From contig RPFO01000529.1 of NCBI GenBank assembly GCA_009746045.1, positions 1 to 63,545 of the forward strand: 63,545 bases of DNA. Reading direction: 5' to 3'. How positions within the stretch are numbered: position 1 is the first letter of the stretch; each line of letters begins with the position of its first letter. The notes beneath the pieces were generated by a model, which did not search any database, had not been told where the DNA came from, and saw nothing but the letters and a program-made list of their open reading frames with translations. The translations under genes and the position numbers were made by a program. Positions 1 to 9,108 of this stretch are shown here, piece after piece. The DNA is from Mesostigma viride. Its lineage: Eukaryota; Streptophyta; Mesostigmatophyceae; Mesostigmatales; Mesostigmataceae.

Positions 1-849
1 TTCGCCCACGACTGTTTGGCGTTCGCTAGGAAGTCGATGCTATCCCTGCCGTTCGAGGCACGCATGGAGAAGGCGCGGGAACCGCGGGCATGAGCTTTCC
101 TAGTCACTCTCTCCCTACAGCAACCGTGTTCATTCCGCTGTGTTTCCTACCTACCTAGTGACCGATCAGCACACGCAGTCCAAATACTCTTTTTATTCCC
201 AATTCGGCAATAATTTACAAATCAATACAAACACGGGGCGGTCACGCTGGCTCTGCTCGGTCAGCCCCACTTGGTCACAGAGTTCGGCAGCCTATGCACT
301 CCTATGCACGCTACCTCCCCTTCCTGTACATCAGCGGTCCACCTTCTGAGCCAATCAGCACCGGCACTTTTGCGTCGCCCGCCACGACTTTCCCCTCCCC
401 GCCTCCGCCGCGCAGGACTGAACGGCCGCGGACGGCGATGGGAACAAGACGAGCGGAGCGCCGGTGTTATTTGCGTAGGCTCGACCTGTACCCCCTGCAG
501 TCCTCGTCAAAGCAAGCGCTGCCTCACGCCGTCCGGGGGATATCGTGAACCACACGTTGTTGTGGGCGTGCTCCCCCCCTTTGTTGCCGCACGTCGGTAC
601 TTGGTCCACGCCGAGTACATGGGCCGCTCACGAACACGTTCGTGACGGGGGGCCGCCTTCGCCATCAGGTGCACCGCGTCACGCGGCCCCCCACCGCGGG
701 GAGGAGGGCTGCACGCAATCTCCGTGCTGCTTGTGGACCCCAGCCGTTGCGCGTCCCGCTCGGCCTGTTCTGTCTTCAGTTTCGCAGGGCTTGGCCTTGC
801 GCTTCCCCTTGTCCTTCTCGGCCGAGGCACTCACGTGCGACGGGTGGAG
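1..849. other. No supportable gene; GC-rich left edge
   Basis: Several open frames cross this stretch on both strands, but none shows a recognisable motif, a credible start context or a composition different from its mirror frames. A short inverted repeat (ACGAAC-AC-GTTCGT) lies near 632-645, downstream of the primase stop codon. It could act at the 3' end of that minus-strand gene, but nothing proves it. I see no RNA gene here. Confidence 0.5.
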
Positions 850-1796
850 TCACGACGTGGCCGGGTCGTAGGATGCCGGCGGAGTGATTACCAGGCGCGG
901 GACCTCCTGCTCGACGTACAGGCGCACGGAGGTCAACTTGAGGAACTTCAGGGGGTCCTCCTTCACGTCCTCGTCCGTGAACTCCTGCTCCACCTCGCCA
1001 TCGCCGCCCACGATGCCCCAGGGGTGGTAGGCGCGCTTGTCGTAATCCGAGTGCGCTCGCACAGCTCGCACCCTTTGAACAGCCTCGACTTGGTCAGGCA
1101 GAACTCGCACCGGCCGCAGCGCGCGTCCGGCCCGCTCAACTTCTCGCAGTTGTTCTCGTCGAGCTTGTGGATCTTCTTCATGCACGGCACGCAGCGCTCG
1201 CACTTCCAGCTCCACAGGATGCGGATCCCGTTGTCCAGCAGCACGGTCTTGTCGACCACGGCGCTCCACGGGTTCTCTGGGGGGCGCTCCCCTAGCTCCG
1301 CCTGCAGCTTCTCCACGATGATGGATCGGAGGAGGAGGGCGGCGTCCCTGTCGACGGGCACGTAGGGGAAGTGCACGTGAAATCCGGTCTTCACCCCGTC
1401 CTTCCGGTCCTTGGGTGGTGCGCGACAGACCACCATCGTGTGGTCCAGGGTGAGGTCGCGGTCCTGGAACCGCGCGCACGCGGCCAGCACCTCCTGGACC
1501 CTCGGCAGCCACTGGTGGATGACCACGTCCCCCATGTCCTTCTCGTCGACGCAGTCCAGATCGAGGAAGAAGGGGAACGGCCCGTCCCGCGGCTTCTGCT
1601 CGACGACGAGGTTCTTTCCGTCCTTGCCGTCCTTGGCGACCTTTTCGTAGAAGTAGTGCAGGTTCTCGGCGTCCATGGCCACGCGGCCGCCCCGGAACCC
1701 GTCCAGCAGCAGGTGGGTGTACTCATCCGTCTTGCCGACAAACAAGTCCTTCTGGACCAGCCAGCGCGTGGCGGCAGAGTAGGGATCCCCCATCAC
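850..1796 (-). CDS. Archaeo-eukaryotic primase (AEP) catalytic protein, frame broken
   Basis: DNA primase small-subunit-like protein that would make primers for viral DNA replication. From the start at 1796 the protein shows FFLDLDCVD (metal-binding DxD, about residue 95), then KTGFHVHFPYV (the nucleotide-binding His motif), then DNGIRILWSWK, the order expected of herpes/NCLDV-type AEP primases. A cysteine cluster follows (CERCVPC, CGRCEFC, GCELCE), probably a zinc ribbon. After GCELCER, near 1047-1058, the frame is lost. The next frame supplies a continuation (DYDKRAYHPWG to the stop at 850), so one base appears missing. Unlike most other breaks here, this one is not in a homopolymer. In many NCLDVs the AEP domain is fused to the D5 helicase; here the helicase is a separate gene about 7 kb away. 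The domain call is firm; intactness is uncertain. Confidence 0.85.
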
Positions 1797-1978
1797 CGTC
1801 TACCTCGACGTAGGCCTGTCGGAAGGGGAAGAGACAGGTCACGAGAGACCAGAAGGACACGAAGACAGTCAGCGACAGGACGAGCGAGGGGTCCATCGCA
1901 ATCAAGGGCGAGAAATAAATTGCGCCGTTTTACGTGCGCTCGGGGGCAGACAGGCACAAAAAAAAAACTACTACAAAG

Positions 1979-2749
1979 ATGAGCCACAAGGAGATGCACC
2001 CCCACCCCATTCTGACGGATATCAAGACGGACGGGGGCAGCTCTGACGTCACGCCGGCCAGCTCCCCCAAGTACGACATGACGAAGCTCACTACGAACCT
2101 GGAGAACGCCCACGACATGGGCATCTACAAGTACGTGATCCGCGACAAGGAGACAAACTCCGAGTGGACGCGCGACATGGAGGAGCTGGTGTACGGATGG
2201 GGCCAGAAGGGGGTCGGGTTTCGCCACATGCACGACATGGCGTCACGCTACTTCCGCAGCTGGTCTCAGGGGTTGGGCATTCCGGCGATCATCCTGTCCA
2301 CGGTGGCCGGCACCGCCTCTCTTTCGAAGGTGGCATCCGGCAGCCATTACGGCGACACGGCGGCCATCGCTATCGGCGTGGTCAGCATGGTGGTGTCGGC
2401 GCTGACCGGCGTCCAGAACTTCATGCAGTTCACAAGACGGTCCGAGCAGCACAAGCAGATGTCGAACCGATTCGGGTCCTTCTTCCGGGAGATCGATTGC
2501 GAGCTGACCAAGCCCCGGGCCCACCGTCAGAATGCGTTCGAGTTCATCCAGGTCTGCCGGCTGACGCTCGACAACCTTTTGGCGCAAGGCCCGGACATGC
2601 CCGAGTTCATAGCGCAGAGGTACAGGCGCAAGGTGAGGGAAACGGGCGAGGGGTCGGAGTCTGGCGACGGGCCGGGGAAGGTGGTCGTGAGCGTGAAGAG
2701 GGATCGCGAGGCCCACGCTGTGGTGCGCATAATGGGGGCGGCGGGATAA
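1979..2749 (+). CDS. SLATT-type two-helix membrane protein
   Basis: 256 residues. Two hydrophobic segments (about 97-118, beginning QGLGIPAIILST, and about 126-147, AAIAIGVVSMVVSAL) are followed by GVQNFMQFTRRSEQHKQMSNRFGSF. This helix-helix-amphipathic pattern with the GIPAIILST turn is characteristic of the SLATT superfamily, which is common in giant viruses. In bacteria SLATT proteins are predicted membrane effectors; the viral role is unknown. The ATG at 1979 was chosen because it follows an A-rich stretch (nine A's) and begins the conserved part; an in-frame upstream extension has no ATG. The C-terminal tail is charged and Gly/Glu-rich. Transcribed divergently from the primase. Confidence 0.8.
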   Translation: MSHKEMHPHPILTDIKTDGGSSDVTPASSPKYDMTKLTTNLENAHDMGIYKYVIRDKETNSEWTRDMEELVYGWGQKGVGFRHMHDMASRYFRSWSQGLGIPAIILSTVAGTASLSKVASGSHYGDTAAIAIGVVSMVVSALTGVQNFMQFTRRSEQHKQMSNRFGSFFREIDCELTKPRAHRQNAFEFIQVCRLTLDNLLAQGPDMPEFIAQRYRRKVRETGEGSESGDGPGKVVVSVKRDREAHAVVRIMGAAG

Positions 2750-2775
2750 AATTCTCGTCTAATAGCAACCTGACG

Positions 2776-2997
2776 ATGGACACGTTGCCGTCTCTCCTGG
2801 TCTTCTTCGCGGCGTCCTACCTGCTCCTGCGCGCGAAACCCGCGTGCATGTTCGAGCCGGACGGGCGCCCCATGAAGTTCGGGGTCGGCGCGCGGCAGAC
2901 GCTCACGCCGTTCTGGCTGGTGGCGCTCGTGCTGGGGCTGTACGTCCCGTCGGCCCTGCTTCCAGCCAGGGGCGGGTACCGCGGCTACGGGTGGTAA
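2776..2997 (+). CDS. Small two-helix membrane protein
   Basis: 73 residues, 26 bases downstream of the SLATT gene. An N-terminal hydrophobic helix (LLVFFAASYLLLR) is followed by CMFEPDGRPMKFGVG and a second helix (LTPFWLVALVLGLYV). The layout of helix, CMFxPDGxPxxFGxG and helix resembles small membrane proteins found in several giant viruses, possibly virion membrane components, but I cannot name the family with certainty. The ATG at 2776 is the first in frame after the preceding stop. The C-terminus is short and Gly/Tyr-rich. Confidence 0.65.
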   Translation: MDTLPSLLVFFAASYLLLRAKPACMFEPDGRPMKFGVGARQTLTPFWLVALVLGLYVPSALLPARGGYRGYGW

Positions 2998-3057
2998 AAA
3001 GAAATCTCGGCGACTGGTAACTCTCTCTCGCACACGCCCGAAGTCCGTTGCACCCTA

Positions 3058-3597
3058 TCATGGACAACCGCAACACCCACCCCAAGGATGACAGCAGCAC
3101 ATGCGCGCCAGGGAAGGGATGCGACGATGGATGCGAGGGCTGCGACACGTGTCGCCCCCTTGCTGACTTGCCGGACCATTTTCAGTGCCAGTACAGAGAC
3201 GAGCTGCTGAATCTCTACCTGACGCTGAAGGAGCAGTGCGCGGCGTACGGTTACCCGCTGCTTCAAGACTTGACGTTCGCGGCCTTCGAGGACTTCGCGT
3301 TGTCCCACTCGAGGTTGGGCTGAGAGCCCCGCCCGCTCCTAAAAAGGCCTCAAATGCCTTCTGCCCCCTCCTTTGGATGGCGTGCATCGGGAGGCGGAGG
3401 GGGGGACTGTCTCTGTCTCTCATTCGGACGAGCTCTCCCAAGGCGCGCTCGGCGCCCTCTTCTACCCCATACGCGCCCGTCTGCAAATCGCGGATGATCC
3501 CGGAGCAGAAGGACATCCTGTCATTCTCGGGCATGTGCATCATGGCCTTCATGATCTTATGGAATTGACACCTGGTGATGGCATGACGAACGGTCAT
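3058..3597 (-). CDS. Hypothetical protein, N-terminal part only credible
   Basis: The first 90 or so residues (starting MTVRHAITRCQFHKIMKAMMH) look like a normal soluble helical protein. The start at 3597 lies 9 bases downstream of an AT-rich element shared with another minus-strand gene (see 3607-3623). The frame then runs through the opposite-strand gene at 3060-3323, where it becomes low-complexity Ser/Arg/Thr. The true C-terminus therefore probably lies near 3330, reached through a lost frame. Function unknown. Confidence 0.4.
   Translation of the reverse strand: MTVRHAITRCQFHKIMKAMMHMPENDRMSFCSGIIRDLQTGAYGVEEGAERALGELVRMRDRDSPPLRLPMHAIQRRGQKAFEAFLGAGGALSPTSSGTTRSPRRPRTSSLEAAGNRTPRTAPSASGRDSAARLCTGTENGPASQQGGDTCRSPRIHRRIPSLARMCCCHPWGGCCGCP
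3060..3323 (+). CDS. Small cysteine-rich protein
   Basis: 87 residues. An N-terminal cluster of cysteines (CAPGKGCDDGCEGCDTC) could bind metal or form disulphides. A helical C-terminal half follows, rich in aromatic and leucine residues (DELLNLYLTLKEQ). The ATG at 3060 lies 62 bases after the previous gene. No family recognised. Same orientation and tight spacing as the two membrane-protein genes upstream suggest co-expression. Confidence 0.55.
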   Translation: MDNRNTHPKDDSSTCAPGKGCDDGCEGCDTCRPLADLPDHFQCQYRDELLNLYLTLKEQCAAYGYPLLQDLTFAAFEDFALSHSRLG

Positions 3598-3606
3598 GTG
3601 TCTTAT

Positions 3607-3623
3607 AAATTAATTGAGAAATG
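3607..3623 (-). promoter_or_regulatory. AT-rich promoter-like element
   Basis: Read on the minus strand this is CATTTCTCAATTAATTT, ending 9 bases before the ATG at 3597. The same string with one extra T occurs at 19142-19159 upstream of the minus-strand gene starting at 19119, and the CAATTTAAT core recurs at 5137-5145 between two divergent genes. In this GC-rich block such conserved AT-rich words before starts probably mark viral promoters. Confidence 0.5.
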
Positions 3624-3637
3624 AATTCACCCTTCCA

Positions 3638-4467
3638 TCAAGAGATCCCACTGTCCATCACCGCTGGCCTCTCTATAAACGGGAAGGGGGGGTCGATAGT
3701 GACCTCCACGACCCGGCGCTTTTTCCTCCCATTGGCCGCGTCCTCCTCGCACTCGTCCCCCGACGAGGAGCTGCTGCAGAAGACCCCCTTCTTGTGCAGG
3801 TACTGCAGCCCCCCGTTCTCGGTAGCCTCTACCCACACGTCCCTGAACTTCTGCATGAGAGGCAGCTTCTGGCGGAACCAGTTTCGGTCCCGCTTGACCT
3901 CCAGGATGTCCATCTCCATCTCCGCCCAGGTGCTGGACGGGCGGAACTGCACGAAATGGCACATCTCCAGGTTGACGATCTCCAAAAGCACCTGGACCTG
4001 GGGGAGGTAGTAGGAGGGTATTTCGTGCTTGATGTCCCGCTTGATGGGGCACTTGATCTCCACCAGGACGCCGTCGGTGGTGATGCGATCCGGGCTCCCC
4101 CCGAGCCACGGGTGCAAGGGATGGGGTATGAGGCCGAATTGGAGGCACTTCTTCCCCGTCCTGCGCGCGTACTCCTGCGCGGCCACATCCTCGTTCTCGT
4201 TCCCGTGTCGAGTGGCCGCGTTGCCCTGGAACACGTACTTGTCATCCCCCAGCTTCTTCCGGAGAAGTTTGTCGACGCTTTGATACGGATTCGCTCCTAT
4301 CGCGGCTGCCACGTCGGACGCGGTCAACATCCGGTCACGTATCGCGAACCACTCGGGCGAGTGCTGGGGCGCCGTCTTCATGTTCAGCAGGCCTCTGACT
4401 ACGGGGTGGACGTACTCCTCGCCCCCTCGCCCGCCTGCTCCGTCGGTGTCTCAACGAGTTCTGCCAT
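3638..4467 (-). CDS. YqaJ/lambda-exonuclease-type viral recombinase nuclease
   Basis: PD-(D/E)xK exonuclease of the YqaJ family, which acts with a strand-annealing protein in recombination and genome maturation. Counting from the Met at 4381: SPEWFAIRDRMLTASDVAAAIG is the family entry motif, GNENE (about 60-64) an acidic helix, LGGSPDRI gives the catalytic Asp (about 98), and VEIKCP gives the E-x-K pair (108, 110). A Ser/Glu-rich tail ends in a basic patch. Upstream of 4381 the in-frame residues EEYVHPVVRGLLN also look like family sequence, and an ATG at 4467 (MAELVETPTE) reaches them if one G is missing from a G5 run. I take 4467 as the likely true start. It follows the Holliday junction resolvase gene on the same strand, fitting a recombination module. 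Confidence 0.85.
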
Positions 4468-4528
4468 CTGGCCGCGCGTCCCATTTGCATACAGGGAGGG
4501 GATTTTTTTGGCGACCGGCTAGCCGCAC

Positions 4529-5131
4529 TCAGACATCCACAGACACGGGCTTTCGGGCGCCGCCCCAGTGCTCGTGCAGGGCCACCAGGGCGTGCAGGAG
4601 GGCGTCGGCGGCGTCGTCCTTCTTGGTGAGGGCGTGGAAGTACTCGACGAACACGGGGTACTTCTCCAGGATCTTGAGGGTGTGCTCGATGGCCATCTTC
4701 TTGTTCCTCCTGTACGAGTTCTGAATGGAGCAGGCGATCGGGGGGCCCGAGTACACGCTCAGCTTCTTCAGCGGGGACGAGAACTCGACCACCATGGGCT
4801 TCATCAGGTCGCTGACCACCGGGCGCAGGACCAGATGGCTCTCGAAGAAGACCTGCAGGGCGTGGCTCATCACCTTCATCTTCACGTTGGTCTTCGTCTG
4901 CCTCTCGATGATGACCTTGTCCGCGCACCCGAGCACGTCGATGCGTTTCAGGAGCTCCCCCGGCAGCTTCCTGCACGCCTCGTCCAGGGACCGCGCGTTC
5001 AGGTCGATCACTTCCCAGCCCAGGATCTCGAAGGGGAGGCCTTTGGCGTACTCGTTCCCGTCCCCGTCGGTCAGCTTGACGACGCAGTAGGCCAGGTTGG
5101 CGATCCCCACGTCAAAGCTGAGCACAATCAT
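4529..5131 (-). CDS. Poxvirus A22-type Holliday junction resolvase (RuvC fold)
   Basis: 200 residues. The RuvC/RNase H-fold signature is complete. MIVLSFDVGIANLAY carries the first catalytic Asp, KVIIERQ the Glu, and KKDDAADALLHAL the C-terminal acidic pair. The central QVFFE and KKLSVYSG segments match the poxvirus/phycodnavirus resolvase layout. The family resolves branched replication intermediates before packaging. The only in-frame Met before the first motif is at 5131. A short AT-rich spacer separates it from a divergent gene at 5165. Confidence 0.88.
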   Translation of the reverse strand: MIVLSFDVGIANLAYCVVKLTDGDGNEYAKGLPFEILGWEVIDLNARSLDEACRKLPGELLKRIDVLGCADKVIIERQTKTNVKMKVMSHALQVFFESHLVLRPVVSDLMKPMVVEFSSPLKKLSVYSGPPIACSIQNSYRRNKKMAIEHTLKILEKYPVFVEYFHALTKKDDAADALLHALVALHEHWGGARKPVSVDV

Positions 5132-5164
5132 GGACGGCAATTTAATATTATGGGGTAATATAAA

Positions 5165-5698
5165 ATGCATCCCGTGGAGAACGTGCCCAATGCCACCATT
5201 TCCACCATGTACGGCGGGATCGCCGGGGGGGTGGCAAGGATGTCCGATCCCGACCTCGCCGCGTCCGCTTACCCGGTGCACACCGAGCTGTTCCGCCTCT
5301 CTAACATCCAGGCCATCCAGCAGGGCGTTACGGCTTCCTGGGGCGTGGACGTGCTGGAGGACGAAGTGGCGCAGATGATCCGGATGGTGTACGGCCTCCG
5401 CTCGGACGCGTCCTTCCTCGAGCGGCGCGCCGTGGAGACCGGCGACCTCAGCGGCATCTGGGAGGTGGTCGACTCCATCAACCGGGACGTGGCCAACCGC
5501 TTGGGGAAGCTGAACAGCGTGTACTCCAATCTGGACGATTACGAGAGGTACGCGCGCGTGTTCCTGGGCGACGAGCAGCCTGACAACTCGGTCATCCCGC
5601 ACCCGGCCTACACGGTGTGCCACCGCAAGCAGAACGTAGAAAGGCTGGACGGCTCCAACATCCTGGGGGACGACGGCAGCTTCTTCGACGACTACTGA
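5165..5698 (+). CDS. Hypothetical protein, likely giant-virus conserved
   Basis: 177 residues, soluble, mildly acidic, ending in GSFFDDY. No catalytic motif is visible. The body is predicted helical (QGVTASWGVDVLEDEVAQMI and onward) with a Gly-rich N-terminus (MYGGIAGGVARM). It starts 33 bases from the divergent resolvase start, across an AT-rich bidirectional spacer containing CAATTTAATATTATG. A virion or regulatory role is possible, but I do not recognise it. Confidence 0.65.
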   Translation: MHPVENVPNATISTMYGGIAGGVARMSDPDLAASAYPVHTELFRLSNIQAIQQGVTASWGVDVLEDEVAQMIRMVYGLRSDASFLERRAVETGDLSGIWEVVDSINRDVANRLGKLNSVYSNLDDYERYARVFLGDEQPDNSVIPHPAYTVCHRKQNVERLDGSNILGDDGSFFDDY

Positions 5699-5750
5699 CG
5701 TCGGCCATCGCTTACACGGACACCTACAATTTCTTTCCGCGTAGAAAGAC

Positions 5751-6779
5751 ATGGCGGGGGCATTGCACACTTGCGCGGTCGTGACGAGACGCAGACCGTC
5801 CGCATCGAACGAGCACCCCGACAAGTGGGTGTGCGTGGGCCGCAAGCCGGGAGAGCCGAAGGTGACGAAGATATACAACGAGGAGATCCTCCTCTACAAC
5901 CACCGACAGAGGGACGAAACGCTAGCGGTCAGGAACGCGTGTCCACACCGCGGGGCTAGGTTATCTCACAACTGCAGGGTGGATGACGGCCGCGTCCGTT
6001 GCGCGTACCACGGGATGTACTGGGGCAAGCATAACAACGGAGACAACTACCTGGACGCGAAGGAGGACACGGACCTGGTCTGGGTGAACACCGGCATCGG
6101 CGACGGCGAGTCATCCCCGCCGACCATGCCCGAGTTCTCCGACGACGGATACCGTACGTTTTCGTACTCCTCGTCCATCGGCGCGCATCCGATGATCGTG
6201 ATGGAGAACCTACTGGACCACGTGCATCTCCCGCACGTCCACAAGGTGAAAATCGTGGACGACAAGAGCACCGACGTGAAGACCGAGACGGACGGGTCCG
6301 GGGGCCTTCTCACCGGGAGGAGCGTGTACAGCTATCCGGTGACCGCCGATCTCGTGGGACGCCTGCTCCTCGGCCTCATGCCTGACGAGGGCAGGGCGTC
6401 GCCGCCGCCCGCGAAAGGGTCCCTCACGATCTCGGTCGACAACGAGTTCCACCTGCCGTACACCGCCAGCCTGAGGTTCGCGATATCCGGGCACGAGAAG
6501 CCCGTGTTCGCCCTATGGTTCAGCGTGCAGCCGTACGAGTCGACCAAGTCGCTCCTCACCTGCCGGGTGTCTCGCAACATCCTGACGGACCCTGCGTGGG
6601 ACTTCCTGTTCTGGCTGTTGAACGCGTTGCCGCTGAAGGAGGACGACGACATCGTCGCGAACGTGGTCGCGGAGGAGTGGTGGCGCAATCGCCTGACCCC
6701 CGGTGACGCGTTCGTGAAATTGTACAGGGACCGCATGAAGAAGGTCTACGGCATCATGTGCCCCGAACCCTTTGCCTAG
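5751..6779 (+). CDS. Rieske non-heme iron oxygenase
   Basis: 342 residues. The Rieske [2Fe-2S] ligands are CPHRG (C64, H66) and CAYHG (C84, H87). The mononuclear iron site reads ENLLDHVHLPHVH, giving N153, D156, H159 and H164, the D/N-x2-D-x2-H-x4-H pattern. Both halves of a ring-hydroxylating or PAO/CAO-like oxygenase alpha subunit are therefore present. Family members act on aromatic or chlorophyll-derived substrates using electrons from ferredoxin. The short length and lack of a transit peptide or C-terminal membrane anchor argue against a direct copy of plant pheophorbide a oxygenase. The substrate cannot be read from the sequence. GC-rich and flanked closely by virus-type genes, so probably a viral cargo gene rather than host sequence. 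Confidence 0.85.
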   Translation: MAGALHTCAVVTRRRPSASNEHPDKWVCVGRKPGEPKVTKIYNEEILLYNHRQRDETLAVRNACPHRGARLSHNCRVDDGRVRCAYHGMYWGKHNNGDNYLDAKEDTDLVWVNTGIGDGESSPPTMPEFSDDGYRTFSYSSSIGAHPMIVMENLLDHVHLPHVHKVKIVDDKSTDVKTETDGSGGLLTGRSVYSYPVTADLVGRLLLGLMPDEGRASPPPAKGSLTISVDNEFHLPYTASLRFAISGHEKPVFALWFSVQPYESTKSLLTCRVSRNILTDPAWDFLFWLLNALPLKEDDDIVANVVAEEWWRNRLTPGDAFVKLYRDRMKKVYGIMCPEPFA

Positions 6780-6867
6780 GAGGGACAGGAGACGGTACGG
6801 GAGGGCAGGCGGATTCGCTTACACGCGCAAATAGTTTTTCTCGCACAAGGTAAGGCACCGGGCGAGG

Positions 6868-7507
6868 ATGGAGGGCAAGGGCAAGTTCATGAACATGAGC
6901 GTCGGCGCCCCCATCGTGCTGACCCAGGAGGAGCACGAGCGGTTCCAGTCCTCCGGGCAGATGCCCGATTTCGCGGACGGCCCGCCGCCGCCGCAACCGC
7001 AGGCGGCCACAAGCGTCGACCCCCCCGTGCCCGTGTCCACCCCCCGGCCGAGGTTCGCAAGACGCAGGAGGCGAGCCCCGACCCCCCCACCTGCACGTCC
7101 CGGGGCAGTGTTACGCGGTGGTGAGCGTCGTCGTGCCCCCCCAGAGCAACCACATGGCGCTGAAGATCCGCGGCGTGTTCGAGACGGTGGAGAAGGCGGG
7201 CGAGCACGCGGACCAGCTGATGGGCGCGGACCCCCGCTTTGACATATTCGTGGTGAGCATGTACAATTGGCTGGTGCTGCCCCTGCCGGACGAGCTCCGG
7301 GGGGAGATCCAGCACAAGTACTCGGACGAGCGTCTGAACAAGATCATGGGCGGCTACCACTCGCAGAGAGAGAAGGTGAAGGCCTTCAACGACAAGCGCA
7401 TCCAGGACGCCAAGGAGGCGGGCGAGCAAGGCGTGCAAGGGGACATCCAAGAGGACGTGGCCGTCGAAACCGAGGTGGCGGTGGAGGAGGCCGCCGCCCC
7501 GCCTTAG
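6868..7507 (+). CDS. DUF5832-like giant-virus protein, two frame breaks
   Basis: The N-terminal frame (MEGKGKFMNMSVGAPIVLT) continues into a Pro-rich linker. The conserved domain lies in a different frame from about 7100: GQCYAVVSVVVP, KIRGVFETVEKAGEHADQL, FDIFVVSMYNWLVLP. This pattern of beta strand, then FETxEEA-like helix, then FDIyV...W resembles DUF5832, known from many NCLDVs and of unknown function. Passing from start to domain requires two shifts, both of one missing base and both in C runs (near 7041-7046 and 7081-7090). The C-terminus is Glu/Val/Ala-rich. I treat it as one gene. Confidence 0.65.
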
Positions 7508-7763
7508 CCAATCAGCATGCCTTCGCCCGCGCCATAGGCCGCCATCTCCCCTGGCGGGCCGCGCCCGGCAGGGATCGTGTACAGCACGCCATTCGAGTTG
7601 GACGAGCGGCGCCAGATGAAATACGCCCCGACCGCGATCGCCACGAGGGCGGCGATGGTCATGGGGGACACCCCCCGGACTGCTGTTCCTGCTGGCGCCG
7701 CGCGTCCTTTGCATTGGGTGGTTGCATTGACAGCATCATCGCCACTGTATTGTATTGATACAT
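7504..7763 (-). CDS. Small single-span membrane protein
   Basis: The C-terminal part, MTIAALVAIAVGAYFIWRR and the tail to the stop at 7504, is a single transmembrane helix with a basic stop-transfer anchor. Upstream, an ATG at 7763 opens a Gln-rich stretch (NAKDARRQQEQQSGG) in another frame. One missing base in the G/C runs at 7663-7676 would join them into a protein of about 86 residues. Without that repair the gene could start at 7662 and encode about 52 residues. Overlaps the stop of the preceding convergent gene by 4 bases. Confidence 0.5.
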
Positions 7764-7784
7764 GATAAATAAATTTTTGGCTCG

Positions 7785-8306
7785 CTACGGAAAAGTGCAC
7801 GCACACACGTCTTCCCTGGAGACGGTGCTAGAGTAAGGCCTCCCACACCTCCTGCACGTGGGCGCGGGGGCGGCTCGCCCCTCTTGGGTCTCCGCGCACA
7901 GCACGGGCAGCCACAAGTCCTTGGGCGACCGCACCGCCACCCCCAGATCGTACTCGGTGATGCACCTGACCTTGGTGGGCGACTCTCCGTCATCGTATGT
8001 CTTTATGAGCAACACGTCCCCGTGAATGGGGTGGCCGATAATCTTGGACGCGGTCTGGTTGTGACCGTGCTCCGGATGCGCGTAGTACACGCCCACAGAA
8101 AGACGCGTGGAGGAATTGAGGGGCTTCAGGATGTCATAGAGTGACGGTTGGCCCCCCAGCAACTTCCCGATGGCCTGGAAGCTCCAGTTTTCCGCCATGG
8201 TGTGCACGTGCACGGTGTCATTGGAGGCGCGGGGGATGATGATCGCATTGGACCCGCCCGGCTGGACCCCATTGTTATCGTCCATGTCTATATCAGGATG
8301 TTCCAT
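7785..8306 (-). CDS. Hypothetical protein with C-terminal CxxC
   Basis: 173 residues. N-terminus acidic (MEHPDIDMDD), then a beta-rich middle (VGVYYAHPEHGH, GDVLLIKTYDDGES, VRCITEYDLGVAV). A possible metal-binding CRRCG near residue 155 is followed by a further CAC at the end. No family recognised. Its start overlaps the divergent gene at 8298 by 9 bases, typical of the compact viral block. Confidence 0.55.
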   Translation of the reverse strand: MEHPDIDMDDNNGVQPGGSNAIIIPRASNDTVHVHTMAENWSFQAIGKLLGGQPSLYDILKPLNSSTRLSVGVYYAHPEHGHNQTASKIIGHPIHGDVLLIKTYDDGESPTKVRCITEYDLGVAVRSPKDLWLPVLCAETQEGRAAPAPTCRRCGRPYSSTVSREDVCACTFP

Positions 8307-8693
8307 TCAAAGCCGACAGTGACCGCGAAACGCGCGTACTCGATATCGAAAGAGGCCGAGCGCGGCAGCCGTGTCGTGGAGGAGCGCCTACTGCACGCGG
8401 CGGAGCTCGTGATCGAGGCAAACGCCCGGCACGGACGCCAGTTCGCTTTCTACACCGTACCAGTGTATCAATTCGGGCTGCCCATCTACTCTCCCCACGA
8501 CATCGTGCGACAGGTGGGGAAGCGACTGTTTCGGCGGGGGTTTCGAGTCAAGCAGATCGGCGGCTGCCGCTTGTACATCGAGTGGGGGCCCGAGACAAAG
8601 ACGAGGAAGCGTCCGGGGGCGTTCGATTCCCTTCGGCGTGTGGGCCTGAATCTCACCCGCGCCCACGGACAGACTGGACAAGCCACAAAATGA
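8298..8693 (+). CDS. DUF5759-like conserved giant-virus protein
   Basis: 131 residues. The core YTVPVYQFGLPIYSPHD, then a helix (VRQVGKRLFRRGFRVKQIGG), then CRLYIEWGP, matches a short NCLDV domain in which a GLPxYd motif precedes a helix and a closing LyIxW strand (DUF5759-like by memory of its pattern). An N-terminal helix (VVEERLLHAAELVIEANARHG) precedes it. Function unknown; a virion-associated role is often suspected for such proteins. The ATG at 8298 is the first in frame after the overlapping divergent start. Confidence 0.65.
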   Translation: MFHSKPTVTAKRAYSISKEAERGSRVVEERLLHAAELVIEANARHGRQFAFYTVPVYQFGLPIYSPHDIVRQVGKRLFRRGFRVKQIGGCRLYIEWGPETKTRKRPGAFDSLRRVGLNLTRAHGQTGQATK

Positions 8694-8883
8694 CGAGACC
8701 CAGCAGAAGCTCGCCTACCACCTCCTCATTGTACAATCTCACATTTATACCCAGCTCGTCCAGGACGGCCAGCACGGGGGACAAGGAACGGATGGGGGCG
8801 CCCCCGCGGCCAATGGGAGGCCTAGTTGGGATAGGCCGCGGGGCGGACATCCAATGGGGATGGGCCAACATCAAAGAGGTCAT
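8653..8883 (-). CDS. Small membrane protein
   Basis: 76 residues from the ATG at 8883. A Pro-rich N-terminal half is followed by a C-terminal hydrophobic helix (GELLLGLVILWLVQSV) and a basic end. Upstream is an AT-rich stretch (8900-8945) that could be its promoter. It overlaps the 3' end of the convergent gene at 8693. Small tail-anchored proteins of this form are frequent in giant viruses; no specific family assigned. Confidence 0.45.
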   Translation of the reverse strand: MTSLMLAHPHWMSAPRPIPTRPPIGRGGAPIRSLSPVLAVLDELGINVRLYNEEVVGELLLGLVILWLVQSVRGRG

Positions 8884-9108
8884 TTTGTGTGCTACCAATA
8901 CTCATACAAACTTTATTATCAATAAAGGAGTTGCTTTATTATAAAGGGCATTTTACGCACAATTTGTGCTGTCAAGGCGAGCGGAACACGCAGCTCGCGT
9001 CCATTCCCGGACTACAGGGCATCTGCTACATACTGGGAATGCACTACATGCATCGAGGGCTGGCTATCGAGGGGTGCCTTAGCCACGGTGACAGCCACCC
9101 TAAGGCTT

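Noticed and set aside
1-849. Overlapping Pro/Arg-rich open frames at the left edge
   Set aside because: No motif, no start context, and several frames are equally open in GC-rich DNA.
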